Position numbers and translations under genes: made by a program. This document shows, in pieces, positions 13,826-22,457 of a stretch of 64,000 bases of DNA. Source of the stretch: an uncultured Tenacibaculum sp. (GTDB lineage Bacteria > Bacteroidota > Bacteroidia > Flavobacteriales > Flavobacteriaceae); contig NZ_CANMAX010000002.1 in NCBI RefSeq assembly GCF_947495995.1, forward strand, positions 248,001-312,000, given 5' to 3'. The stretch's first letter is position 1; each line of letters opens with the position of its first letter. The notes beneath the pieces are model-generated. The model worked only from the letters and a program-made list of their open reading frames with translations. It did no database searches and was not told the DNA's origin.

Positions 13826-14763
13826 ATCTTAGCATCTGTACTAAATGTAAAACCATTTAATAAACTAGTTGCATTTAATTTTTTCTTACCAGAAATCTTA
13901 ATTTCATTTATTAAAAGATAACCACCTCTAACGGCTACTTTTATTTCTTTTTTGGTAGTTAAAATTGTTCCAGCATTATGATTGTGATCTTCTACTTGTT
14001 TTCCAACACCATAAATTTTAGCTGAAACTTCATCATTTTCATTTTTTATGTTGGTCCAAGCAGCAGGATAAGGATTCAATCCACGAATATGATTATAAAT
14101 CTCATCAAGTGACTTTGTCCAATCAATTTTACAATTGTGCGGAAATAATTTCGGAGCTGCTTTTTCTTCTAATTCAGGTTGTTTTGTAGTTACTACATTT
14201 CCTGAAGCTATTAAATCAACAGTCTCATTTACTAGGTCAGCACCTAAATACATTAATTTATCGTGTAATTCTCCAACAATTTCTTCATCAGCTATAGTAA
14301 CTTCCTTTTGTAAAATAATCTCTCCTGTATCAATTTTATCATCAATAAAGAAAGTAGTAACTCCTGTTTTTGTTTCCCCATTAATAATTGCCCAGTTAAT
14401 TGGTGCTGCTCCTCGATACTCGGGTAATAAAGAAGCATGTAAATTGAATGTTCCGTGTTCTGGCATTTTCCAAACTACTGTAGGAAGCATTCTAAAGGCA
14501 ACAACAATTTGTAAGTTGGCATTTAGTTCGCGTAATTCTTCTACAAAAGATTCTGCTTTTAAATTTTTAGGCTGTAAAATATGTAGTCCTTGAGAGACTG
14601 CGTATTTTTTTACTGCAGATTCATTTATTTTTCTTCCTCTACCAGCAGGTTTATCAGGAGCAGTAATAACTCCTACAATATTATAGTTGTTTTCTACTAA
14701 ATTCTTTAAAATGGTTACCGCAAAATCAGGGGTTCCCATAAAAACTATTCTTAAATCTTTCAT
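13819..14763 (-). CDS. fmt: Methionyl-tRNA formyltransferase
   Basis: 314 residues, the normal length. Fmt transfers a formyl group from 10-formyl-tetrahydrofolate to Met on the initiator tRNA. The N-terminal formyltransferase domain shows RIVFMGTPDFAV (residues 5-16), FNLHASLLPEYRGAAPINWA (catalytic Asn-His region, about 107-126) and DDKIDTGEIILQ (catalytic Asp, about 142-153). The C-terminal OB-fold tRNA-binding domain starts near residue 205. The gene begins immediately after the recQ stop codon with no gap. The window also carries peptide deformylase (40346-40930), the enzyme that removes the formyl group. Confidence 0.96.
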   Translation of the reverse strand: MKDLRIVFMGTPDFAVTILKNLVENNYNIVGVITAPDKPAGRGRKINESAVKKYAVSQGLHILQPKNLKAESFVEELRELNANLQIVVAFRMLPTVVWKMPEHGTFNLHASLLPEYRGAAPINWAIINGETKTGVTTFFIDDKIDTGEIILQKEVTIADEEIVGELHDKLMYLGADLVNETVDLIASGNVVTTKQPELEEKAAPKLFPHNCKIDWTKSLDEIYNHIRGLNPYPAAWTNIKNENDEVSAKIYGVGKQVEDHNHNAGTILTTKKEIKVAVRGGYLLINEIKISGKKKLNATSLLNGFTFSTDAKML

Positions 14764-16647
14764 TTATGCTAGTAAATAGGTGTTATAATTTGAAACTCTA
14801 ATTTTTTCTTCTGCAAGCAGTTTTCGCAAATGTATTAAAATGTCTCTTTCTTTATAGTTTAATTTATTACAGATATCTCTAGATGAAATTTCACCATATG
14901 TTTTTATAATATCTAGAACTTCTGAGCTAATATTTTGTACTTTTTGTTTTGCTAGACAGACATCACAAATTCCACAATCTTTATGGCTTTTTTCTTCAAA
15001 ATAGTTAAGTATTTGAATACTTCTACAGATTGTATCGTTTTCAATTAAATTAACTAGTGTCTTTAATTTATTGTATTTGTGTTGTAGTACTTGTTGTATT
15101 TTCTTTGAAAATCGATTTATAGTTAAATCATCTTCTCTTGGATGTAAGAAAAATAGACTGCTATTTTTTGAAGACTTTTGATAATTAATGACTTCTTCAG
15201 TATTTAATTCATCAAGAAGCTTTATAACTCTTTGTGAGGTACTTCCTAAATGTTTAGCTATACTAAATTCATTAATACGAACTTCTTGCTCAAAAACTCC
15301 GCCATACATTCGCAAAAGTGTATCGAGTAACTTACGTTTTATATTATCGTTAGATTTATAATTGTATAACTCATTTCTGTTGATTAAGAATTGAATACTA
15401 GATCTTTTTTGTCCAAAATGATTCAACTCAATAATCCCAAAGTTATTTAGTAACTGAAGTGCATTAAAAACCTTTCTTACTTTTAAATTATAGATACTTG
15501 AGAAATCTAAAATATTAAAGTCGAAACTTGTTTCTATGTGTTCTCCTTTAGCTATTTGAAAATATTGATATAATTTAGAATGAACTAACTTGATTTCTGC
15601 CAACGAAGGCTGAGCATTTTCGAATAAATTTAAAGTTAGTTTTAAATCACTTGTATTCGTAAGCATAATCGCATACGATTTTTTACCATCTCTTCCAGCT
15701 CTACCAGCTTCTTGAACATAATTTTCAACAGAACTAGGAATATCATAATGTACTACTAAATTTACATCAGGTCTGTCAATTCCCATTCCGAAAGCATTTG
15801 TTGCTACGATAATAGGAGTGGAGTTACTTAACCAACTTTTATAAGCAGTTTCTTTTTCAACAGATGTTAACCCGCCATGATAAGAAGTAGCTTTAAATCC
15901 GTTTGCTTTTAAAAAGTTAGCGATTTCAAAAGTTCTTTTTCTAGAGTTTACATAAATTATTGCAGGTGAATTCGTTTTAGAAAATATTTGTTGTAAACGA
16001 TATAATTTGTCTTCACTCTTCAAAATGGTATAACTTAAATTCTCTTTGTAGAAAGATTTTTTGAAAAGTGTAGTGTTTTCTAACTTTAGAATAACTTCAA
16101 TATCATTAATAACTTTAGAAGTTGCAGTAGCCGTTAAAGCAATAATAGATGTATTCTCTTTTAATTCCTTTAAAACAGAAAGTAAAGTGTAAGAAGGTCT
16201 AAAATCTTGTCCCCATTCAGAAATACAATGCGCTTCATCTATGGCAAAAAAGGAAATAGGTAACTGTTTTATCTTTTCTTGAATGAACTTAGATTGAATT
16301 CTTTCAGGAGAAAGGTAAAGAAACTTATAATTACCATATTTAAGATTATCGAAAATCCGAACGATTTCATCTTGATCACTTCCAGCAGGAATATTCAACG
16401 CAGTAATTCCTTTTGCTTTTAAACTATCAATTTGATCGTTTATTAGTGCGATTAAAGGAGAAACTACAATACAAATTCCATCTTTAATTAATGCAGGAAT
16501 TTGATAACAAAGCGATTTACCACCACCAGTTGGTAATAATGTAATAACATCTTGATTATTTAAAACAGCATTAATTGTTTCCAATTGTTGTGCTCTAAAC
16601 GAATCAAAACCCCAGTACCTTTTTAATATTTCAACTGGTTTGTTCAA
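14764..16647 (-). CDS. recQ: ATP-dependent DNA helicase RecQ
   Basis: 627 residues. RecQ unwinds DNA 3' to 5' in recombination and repair. Helicase motifs are in order: Q-motif region GFDSFRAQQLETI, Walker A LLPTGGGKSLCY (about 37-48), DEAHCISEWGQDFRPSY (Walker B plus the aromatic-rich loop, about 137-153), ALTATAT, then motifs V-VI with QEAGRAGRDGK (about 312-322). The zinc-binding region follows (CRSIQILNYF, CGICDVC, about 536-561), then a short winged helix-like tail. There is no HRDC domain, so it belongs to the shorter RecQ form; Bacteroidota often carry both long and short paralogues. It abuts fmt and lies 7 bases after the P-loop ATPase gene. Confidence 0.93.
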   Translation of the reverse strand: MNKPVEILKRYWGFDSFRAQQLETINAVLNNQDVITLLPTGGGKSLCYQIPALIKDGICIVVSPLIALINDQIDSLKAKGITALNIPAGSDQDEIVRIFDNLKYGNYKFLYLSPERIQSKFIQEKIKQLPISFFAIDEAHCISEWGQDFRPSYTLLSVLKELKENTSIIALTATATSKVINDIEVILKLENTTLFKKSFYKENLSYTILKSEDKLYRLQQIFSKTNSPAIIYVNSRKRTFEIANFLKANGFKATSYHGGLTSVEKETAYKSWLSNSTPIIVATNAFGMGIDRPDVNLVVHYDIPSSVENYVQEAGRAGRDGKKSYAIMLTNTSDLKLTLNLFENAQPSLAEIKLVHSKLYQYFQIAKGEHIETSFDFNILDFSSIYNLKVRKVFNALQLLNNFGIIELNHFGQKRSSIQFLINRNELYNYKSNDNIKRKLLDTLLRMYGGVFEQEVRINEFSIAKHLGSTSQRVIKLLDELNTEEVINYQKSSKNSSLFFLHPREDDLTINRFSKKIQQVLQHKYNKLKTLVNLIENDTICRSIQILNYFEEKSHKDCGICDVCLAKQKVQNISSEVLDIIKTYGEISSRDICNKLNYKERDILIHLRKLLAEEKIRVSNYNTYLLA

Positions 16648-16654
16648 ATTGATA

Positions 16655-17185
16655 TTAAATATGATCTAAAATGAAAAAACATCTATTCTTTACACTATCA
16701 AAAGGTACGTTTATAATTTCGTAACCTAAATCAGTATATGTTTTGTTTAAGAACTCGCTAATTTTTTCAGCCTGTTCAAAAGTCTCGTATCTTTCGTTGT
16801 CAGATTTATAGATGGCTTTCCAAGGTAAAAACTGAAAAACTTTCGTGTATTTATACGCTTTACTTTTCTCAAGAAAAATATCAGGTGCTTCTGTATTGAA
16901 ATATTGTAAATATGCATAAACACTAGGAATACCTCTATCAAAAAAAACAGTTTTCTTATCGCTTTTTTCAGCATCTAAGAACTGTTTTTCTCTTCCTTCT
17001 AAGAGTTTACGACTAAATAAAAGCGGATCTGTAAGAAAAAGTTGTTCGATACCTTTTTCTTGTGCTTCTCTGGTAACTTCTCTCGAAATTTCAGGCATGC
17101 ATTTGTAACCTCTTCGTTTTAAATATTTTAAAACAGAAGATTTTCCAGTTCCTGGTCCGCCAATAAAAACAATTTTTTGTTGCAT
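16655..17185 (-). CDS. P-loop ATPase/kinase of the AAA_28 type
   Basis: 176 residues. It begins with a Walker A motif, KIVFIGGPGTGKSSV (residues 4-18), followed by a switch-like region (MPEISREVTREA) and FFDRGIPSVYAY (about 75-86), which resembles the DRG/S segment of small nucleoside or nicotinamide kinase-like P-loop proteins. The family (AAA_28, NadR/Ttd14-like) is predicted to bind nucleotides and phosphorylate small molecules, but the substrate is unknown. The gene is first in a minus-strand run with recQ and fmt (gap 7 bases to recQ) and is divergent from the DUF493 gene. Confidence 0.7.
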   Translation of the reverse strand: MQQKIVFIGGPGTGKSSVLKYLKRRGYKCMPEISREVTREAQEKGIEQLFLTDPLLFSRKLLEGREKQFLDAEKSDKKTVFFDRGIPSVYAYLQYFNTEAPDIFLEKSKAYKYTKVFQFLPWKAIYKSDNERYETFEQAEKISEFLNKTYTDLGYEIINVPFDSVKNRCFFILDHI

Positions 17186-17303
17186 GTTGCAAAAATACTA
17201 GATTAGACATTTATATATAATAAATAGTGTAATTTTGTGTTCAATTTTATACGAAACAATAAAACTTTTTATTGTTACATAATTAATTATACGCAATCGA
17301 AAT

Positions 17304-17585
17304 ATGTCAGACAGAGAAGCATTTTATGCCAGTTTGAGAGAAAAACTAATAGAAACTACTACATTTCCAACCAAATATTTATATAAATTTATTGTACCAA
17401 GCGGAGAAGAAAAAGTACAACAGGTACAAGAAATTTTTAATAAAGGTGGGGCTGTAATTACTACAAGACAATCTAGAACAGGTAAATTTACCAGTGTTTC
17501 TATACATTTGAATGTTTCAACTGTAGACGAAGTAATCTCTTATTATCAACAAGCAGAAAAAATAGAAGGAATTATATCTTTATAA
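17304..17585 (+). CDS. DUF493-family (YbeD-like) protein
   Basis: 93 residues, the typical size of the YbeD/DUF493 family, which has an ACT-like ferredoxin fold with possible regulatory ligand binding. The conserved opening is FPTKYLYKFIVPSGEE (about residues 21-36) and the strand FTSVSIHLNVSTVDEVISYY (about 61-80). The partner is not known. It is the first gene of a co-directional run with the parvulin genes and moxR; the next start is 7 bases after its stop. Confidence 0.75.
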   Translation: MSDREAFYASLREKLIETTTFPTKYLYKFIVPSGEEKVQQVQEIFNKGGAVITTRQSRTGKFTSVSIHLNVSTVDEVISYYQQAEKIEGIISL

Positions 17586-17592
17586 CAACTTT

Positions 17593-19191
17593 ATGAAAAC
17601 TAAACTAACCTCAATTTTAGCATTGGCTATTTCTTTTTTTGTTTTCGGACAAAAGGATGAAGTATTATTAACTATTAATGATGCACCAATTTACGTATCT
17701 GAATTTAAAAGAGTTTATGAAAAGAACTTAGATCAGATCAAGGAAGAAGACAAGAATATTGATAAAAATTTAGATTTATTCATCAATTATAAATTGAAGT
17801 TAATTGATGCGTATAAGTTGAAGTTAGATACAAGTAAGACGTATCGTAGTGAATTAAATTCATACAAAAATCAATTAATGACTCCTTATTTACATGATGA
17901 AGAGTTTAAACAAAAAATGGTTAAAGATGCGTATCAAAGAACGATTGAAGAAGTTAGAGCTAGTCATATTTTAGTAGCATACACTAAAAAGAATGGAAAG
18001 AAAGATTCTATAGCTTTAAAAGAGAAAATTCAAAAAGCTAGACAACGTATTTTAAATGGAGAATCTTTTGAAAAAGTAGCAAGAGAAGTTTCTGATGATC
18101 CTTCAGCAAAAATTAACGCTGGAGATTTAGGATATTTTTCAGCTTTCAGAATGGTATATCAATTTGAAGATGCTGCTTACAACACAAAATTAGGAGAAGT
18201 TTCTGAACCTTTTGAAACAAGATTCGGATATCATATTTTAAAAGTAACAGATAAGAGAAAATCACCAGGAGATTTTGAAGCTGCGCATATTTTAGTTAGA
18301 GACAATTCTATTGTAGGAAAAACTAAAATTGATTCTTTATATCAGAAAATAAATGCTGGTGAATCTTTTGAAGGTATTGCTGAAAAGTATTCAGAAGATA
18401 AAGGTTCGGCAAAAAATGGAGGTAAATTGCCAAGATTCGGATCGGGTAGAATGGTGTTGCCTTTCGAACAAGCTGTTATGGCTTTAGATAAACCAGGAGC
18501 TGTAAGTGAGCCATTTAAAACTCAATTTGGATGGCACATTGTAAAGTTGATAAAGAAATATCCTGTAAAATCTTTTGAGGATATTAAAGAAGAGTTACAA
18601 CGTAAAATAAGATCTAGTAATAGAGGAAATTTATCTACAAAAAGACTTATCGATAATTTAACCAAAGAGTATCAACCTAAAGTAACAAAAGATCTTATTC
18701 AAAAAGTTAGTGAAGGAAAAGCTTTAACTAAACAAGATTCTTTAGCTACTGTATTAAGTATTAAGGATAAATCAATAGTATTAAATGATTTCTTAAAATA
18801 TTCAAGAAATAAACGATATTTATCTACAGATCAACTTTGGAGTAAATTTAAGGATAAACAAATTTTAGATTACTATAAAGACAATCTTGGTAGTAGATTC
18901 CCTGAATATAAAAATACACTTCAAGAGTATAGAGATGGTTTATTATTGTTTGATTTAATGAAACTTAAAGTTTGGAATAAATCTCAAAATGAAAACGAAG
19001 GATTACTAGTTTTTTTCGATAAGAACAAAAAGAATTATAAGAGTGAAGAACTTGAAAAAGTTAGAGGAGAAGTAATTAATGACTATCAGAAATATTTAGA
19101 AGAAAGTTGGATTTCAGATTTAAAATCTTCTAATAAAGTAAAAGTCAATAAGAGAGTTTTAAAACGAGTAAAAAAAGCATACAAGAAATAA
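17593..19191 (+). CDS. Periplasmic peptidyl-prolyl isomerase with two parvulin domains
   Basis: 532 residues with a signal peptide (about 1-19, SILALAISFFVFGQ). A SurA/PpiD-like N-terminal helical chaperone region (about 25-115) is followed by two parvulin domains. The first spans about 121-222 (RASHILVAYTKK to FGYHILKVTDK) and the second about 230-328 (EAAHILVRDNS to FGWHIVKL). Each ends with the conserved F-G-[WY]-H motif of the active site. The C-terminal 200 residues are helical and Lys-rich. The role is folding of outer-membrane and secreted proteins in the periplasm. Two further genes of the same function group follow at 4 bases and by overlap, so this is a folding-factor operon. Confidence 0.88.
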   Translation: MKTKLTSILALAISFFVFGQKDEVLLTINDAPIYVSEFKRVYEKNLDQIKEEDKNIDKNLDLFINYKLKLIDAYKLKLDTSKTYRSELNSYKNQLMTPYLHDEEFKQKMVKDAYQRTIEEVRASHILVAYTKKNGKKDSIALKEKIQKARQRILNGESFEKVAREVSDDPSAKINAGDLGYFSAFRMVYQFEDAAYNTKLGEVSEPFETRFGYHILKVTDKRKSPGDFEAAHILVRDNSIVGKTKIDSLYQKINAGESFEGIAEKYSEDKGSAKNGGKLPRFGSGRMVLPFEQAVMALDKPGAVSEPFKTQFGWHIVKLIKKYPVKSFEDIKEELQRKIRSSNRGNLSTKRLIDNLTKEYQPKVTKDLIQKVSEGKALTKQDSLATVLSIKDKSIVLNDFLKYSRNKRYLSTDQLWSKFKDKQILDYYKDNLGSRFPEYKNTLQEYRDGLLLFDLMKLKVWNKSQNENEGLLVFFDKNKKNYKSEELEKVRGEVINDYQKYLEESWISDLKSSNKVKVNKRVLKRVKKAYKK

Positions 19192-19195
19192 TTAG

Positions 19196-20062
19196 GTGAA
19201 GAAAATAGTTTTTACATTTTGTCTTTTATCGTTGATATCATGTGATAAAATTAAAGAGTTTACTTCTAGGAGTGACGATAAAAGTGATGATCAAGTCATA
19301 GCTTCTGTAGGAGAGGTAGAACTGTATCTTTCAGATGTAAAATCTGTTGTTCCAAAAGGAACACCTAAAAACGACAGTTTAGTTTTAATCAAAAGTTTTA
19401 TTAATACTTGGGCTAAACAGCAACTATTACTAAAGAAGGCACAAGAAAATATTTCTGAAGTTAACAACAATCAAATTGATGCTTTAGTAAAAAACTACAA
19501 AGAAAGTCTGTATATAAACGGTTATAAAGAATCGTTAATCAACCAGCAACTTGATACAGTAGTTACAGAGCAATCTATTCAAAAATATTATACAAATAAC
19601 AAAGATAATTTCAGATTAAATGAGGAATTATTACAGTTAAAATATATCTATTTTGGAACAGATTTTTTAGATAAAAAAGAAGCAATTAAAAAGTTTAAAT
19701 CTGACGAAATTGAAGATTTAGAAGGACTAGAAAACTTAACAATTAACTTTAAAGATTATATGTTAAGAGATTCTTCTTGGGTAAGCTATGATGATGTTTT
19801 GTTAAAAATTCCTCCTTTTCGATATGAATCGAAAGAAAAACTGTTAAAAAAATCCAAATTCATTCAAAAAGAAGATAGTTTAGGAGTATATTTGGTCGCT
19901 GTGAATAATGTATTAAATAGGAATGACATCGCTCCAATTAGCTACATTAGAAACAATATAAAACAACTTATTTTACACAAACGTAAAATAGAATTAGTAA
20001 GAGAGATAGAAAAAACGTTGATTAATGATGCAATTAAAAACAATGAATTTAAAGAGTATTAG
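19196..20062 (+). CDS. Lipoprotein related to parvulin-type folding factors
   Basis: 288 residues starting with GTG at 19196, 4 bases after the preceding stop. The start gives a clear lipoprotein signal MKKIVFTFCLLSLISCDK with Cys16 as the lipidation site. The sequence resembles the N-terminal chaperone part of SurA/PpiD proteins (ASVGEVELYLSDVKSVVPKG, about residues 36-55) with a helical middle. The FGxH active-site motif of parvulins is absent, so it is probably a chaperone rather than an isomerase (inference). It lies between two parvulin genes and overlaps the next one by 20 bases. The GTG start is supported by the signal sequence, as no ATG gives one. Confidence 0.75.
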   Translation: MKKIVFTFCLLSLISCDKIKEFTSRSDDKSDDQVIASVGEVELYLSDVKSVVPKGTPKNDSLVLIKSFINTWAKQQLLLKKAQENISEVNNNQIDALVKNYKESLYINGYKESLINQQLDTVVTEQSIQKYYTNNKDNFRLNEELLQLKYIYFGTDFLDKKEAIKKFKSDEIEDLEGLENLTINFKDYMLRDSSWVSYDDVLLKIPPFRYESKEKLLKKSKFIQKEDSLGVYLVAVNNVLNRNDIAPISYIRNNIKQLILHKRKIELVREIEKTLINDAIKNNEFKEY

Positions 20063-21401
20063 TATTTTAATGATCTTAGGATTAGCTCCAATTTTTGCAG
20101 GAGCACAAAAAAATAAGATTGATGGTGTAGCAGTAGTAATTGGAAAAAACGTTGTTTTAGATTCAGATATTGAAAAATTTAAAAAAGAGTTAGAAACTCA
20201 AAGTGAAGGAAAAGTAAAAATTTCTGACTGTGAAATGTTAGAGCAATTAATGGAGCGTAAATTATTAGCGCACCATGCTGTTGTTGATAGTGTAACAGTT
20301 TCTAAAGCAGAAATCGATGATAGAGTAAAAAGAAGTATTGCTTTCTTTGTACAAGAATATGGTGATGAAGAAAAAGCTGTAAAAGCTTACGGATTCAATG
20401 ATATTGAAGATTTAAAGAAAGAATTAGGAAAAGTTCAAAAAGAAGAATTATTAATAGGTAAAGAACAACAAAAAATTACTGGTGATGTAGATTTAACACC
20501 AGAAGAAGTTCGTTTATATTTTAATGGTTTAAAAGATAAAAAGGAATTACCAGAGTTTCCTGCTGAAGTTGAATTAGCTCAAATCGTTTTAAATGCAATT
20601 CCAACTGATGAAGAGAATAAAAGAATTATTGATAAGTTAAATCAAATTAAAAAGGATGTTGAAGAAAATGATGCAAGTTTTAGATTAAAAGCTATCATTA
20701 ATTCAAGTGATCCTTCTGTTGCTAGAAATGGCGGTAATTTAGGAGTAATTACAAAAGATACTCAATTCATTAAAGAATTTAAAGAAGTAGCTTTCTCATT
20801 AGATGAAGGACAAATTTCTGAGCCTTTTAAAACAATTTTTGGTTACCACATTATCTTACTACACAAAATTAGAGGTCAAGGTAGAGAAGTATCTCACATT
20901 GTAATGTCTCCAGAGATTTCTGATGATAAATTAAAAGAAGCAAAAGAAAAGTTAGACGGTATTAAAAAAGATATTTCTGAAGGAAAAATTACTTTTGAAG
21001 ATGCTGTAGCTGATTTTTCTGAAGATAAAGAAACAAAAAATAGTGGAGGATTAATTATCAATCAATATACAGGTGAATCAACTTTTGATTTAACTCGTAT
21101 GGATCCTGCTTTATATGGTAGAATTAACGAATTACAAAAAGGAGATTTATCTGAAGTATTTTATGACGAAACTAGAGCAGGAGAGAAGATGTATAAATTA
21201 TTATACATGAGAAATAGAACTAATACTCATACTGCCGATTTGGTTGATGATTATGTGAAAATTCAACAATTAGCACTTACTAAAAAGAAAGAAGAGACGA
21301 TTGCGAAATGGTCGAAAGATAAAATAACTGAAACTTATGTGAAGTTAGGTACAGATTATAAAAAATGTACTTTTAAGTCTAATTGGAAAAAAGATAAATA
21401 A
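20043..21401 (+). CDS. SurA-like periplasmic chaperone and peptidyl-prolyl isomerase
   Basis: 452 residues from ATG 20043, which gives a good signal peptide (MNLKSISILMILGLAPIFAG). An earlier in-frame ATG at 20025 would place charged residues ahead of it. The N-terminal chaperone domain begins IDGVAVVIGKNVVLDSDIEK, typical of SurA. A parvulin domain follows (about 170-275, ending FGYHIILLHKIRG), then a second, more diverged one (about 280-380, starting REVSHIVMSPEI). SurA carries unfolded outer-membrane proteins across the periplasm to the BAM complex. The start overlaps the previous gene by 20 bases, and its stop overlaps the moxR start (TAATG). Confidence 0.88.
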   Translation: MNLKSISILMILGLAPIFAGAQKNKIDGVAVVIGKNVVLDSDIEKFKKELETQSEGKVKISDCEMLEQLMERKLLAHHAVVDSVTVSKAEIDDRVKRSIAFFVQEYGDEEKAVKAYGFNDIEDLKKELGKVQKEELLIGKEQQKITGDVDLTPEEVRLYFNGLKDKKELPEFPAEVELAQIVLNAIPTDEENKRIIDKLNQIKKDVEENDASFRLKAIINSSDPSVARNGGNLGVITKDTQFIKEFKEVAFSLDEGQISEPFKTIFGYHIILLHKIRGQGREVSHIVMSPEISDDKLKEAKEKLDGIKKDISEGKITFEDAVADFSEDKETKNSGGLIINQYTGESTFDLTRMDPALYGRINELQKGDLSEVFYDETRAGEKMYKLLYMRNRTNTHTADLVDDYVKIQQLALTKKKEETIAKWSKDKITETYVKLGTDYKKCTFKSNWKKDK

Positions 21402-22354
21402 TGTCAGACGTAGCTGCAGTGAATAATCTTGTAACTAAATATACTCAGTTACAGCAAGAAATAGGAAAAGTAATTATAGGGCAAAAAGAAGCTGTAAACT
21501 TTTCTTTATTATCTATTTTTTGTGGAGGACATTCTCTTTTAATTGGTGTTCCAGGATTAGCTAAAACCTTACTTGTTAATACGATTTCAGATGCATTAGG
21601 ATTAAACTTTAATAGAATTCAGTTTACTCCAGATTTAATGCCATCAGATATATTAGGTAGTGAGATTTTAGATGAAACTAGAAAGTTTAAGTTTATTAAA
21701 GGACCAATTTTCTCTAATATTATTCTTGCGGATGAGATTAACAGAACGCCACCAAAAACTCAAGCAGCTTTATTAGAGGCAATGCAAGAACGTTCTGTAA
21801 CAATTGCTGGTCATCATTATAAATTAGATTTACCATTCTTTGTTTTAGCAACACAAAACCCAATTGAACAAGAAGGAACATATCCTTTGCCAGAAGCTCA
21901 ATTAGACCGTTTTATGTTTTCTATCAATTTAGATTATCCAACTTTTGAAGAGGAAGTAGAAGTAGTAAAAAATACAACAACGGTAAACGATCAAAAAGTA
22001 AACGCATTATTTAATGCACAAGAAATTGTAGAAATTCAGAAGTTAATTCGAAAAATTCCTGTAGCAGATAATGTTGTAGAATATGCTGTTTCTTTAGTAG
22101 GAAAAACAAGACCAAAATCTGATTTTGCTACTGATTTAGTTAAAAAGTATATTGATTGGGGTGCTGGTCCGCGTGCTTCTCAAAACTTGATACTTGCAGC
22201 TAAAGCTAACGCGGCTGTTCATGGTAAGTTTTCACCAGACATAGAAGATGTACAAGCAGTTGCTGTTCCTATTCTTTCGCATAGGGTTGTAAAAAATTAT
22301 AAAGCTGAAGCGGAAGGAATTACTATTGATAAAATTATTACTTCTTTATTTTAA
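21401..22354 (+). CDS. MoxR-family AAA+ ATPase
   Basis: 317 residues. MoxR ATPases act as chaperones that activate or assemble partner complexes, often with von Willebrand A-domain proteins. Walker A is IGVPGLAKTLL (about residues 48-58), Walker B is ILADEINRTPPKTQAALLEA (about 107-126), and sensor 1 is LATQNPIEQEGTYPLPEAQL (about 150-169). The ATG overlaps the stop of the SurA-like gene by one base. The usual MoxR partners (DUF58, VWA proteins) are not downstream; the transcript ends at a strong terminator about 50 bases later, so partners must be elsewhere. Confidence 0.92.
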   Translation: MSDVAAVNNLVTKYTQLQQEIGKVIIGQKEAVNFSLLSIFCGGHSLLIGVPGLAKTLLVNTISDALGLNFNRIQFTPDLMPSDILGSEILDETRKFKFIKGPIFSNIILADEINRTPPKTQAALLEAMQERSVTIAGHHYKLDLPFFVLATQNPIEQEGTYPLPEAQLDRFMFSINLDYPTFEEEVEVVKNTTTVNDQKVNALFNAQEIVEIQKLIRKIPVADNVVEYAVSLVGKTRPKSDFATDLVKKYIDWGAGPRASQNLILAAKANAAVHGKFSPDIEDVQAVAVPILSHRVVKNYKAEAEGITIDKIITSLF

Positions 22355-22403
22355 ATAGAAAGAATAAAATGTAAAGATATTATCACAATTAAAATGTGAT
22401 AAA

Positions 22404-22435
22404 AAAAACTCGGATGAATTAACATCCGAGTTTTT
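22404..22435. terminator. Bidirectional terminator between moxR and the nuclease gene
   Basis: A 12-bp perfect stem (AAAACTCGGATG / CATCCGAGTTTT) with a six-base loop, A-run on one side and T-run on the other. It serves both convergent genes. Confidence 0.9.
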
Positions 22436-22457
22436 GTTTTTTATGTATTATTAAAAC

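Noticed and set aside
14135..14593. Long open frame on the plus strand inside fmt
   Set aside because: It is antisense to a fully conserved fmt gene, has an unlikely Cys- and Ser-rich composition, and shows no family features.
16747..16974. Open frame overlapping the P-loop ATPase gene on the same strand
   Set aside because: It is out of frame within a gene with clear Walker A and downstream motifs and has no support of its own.
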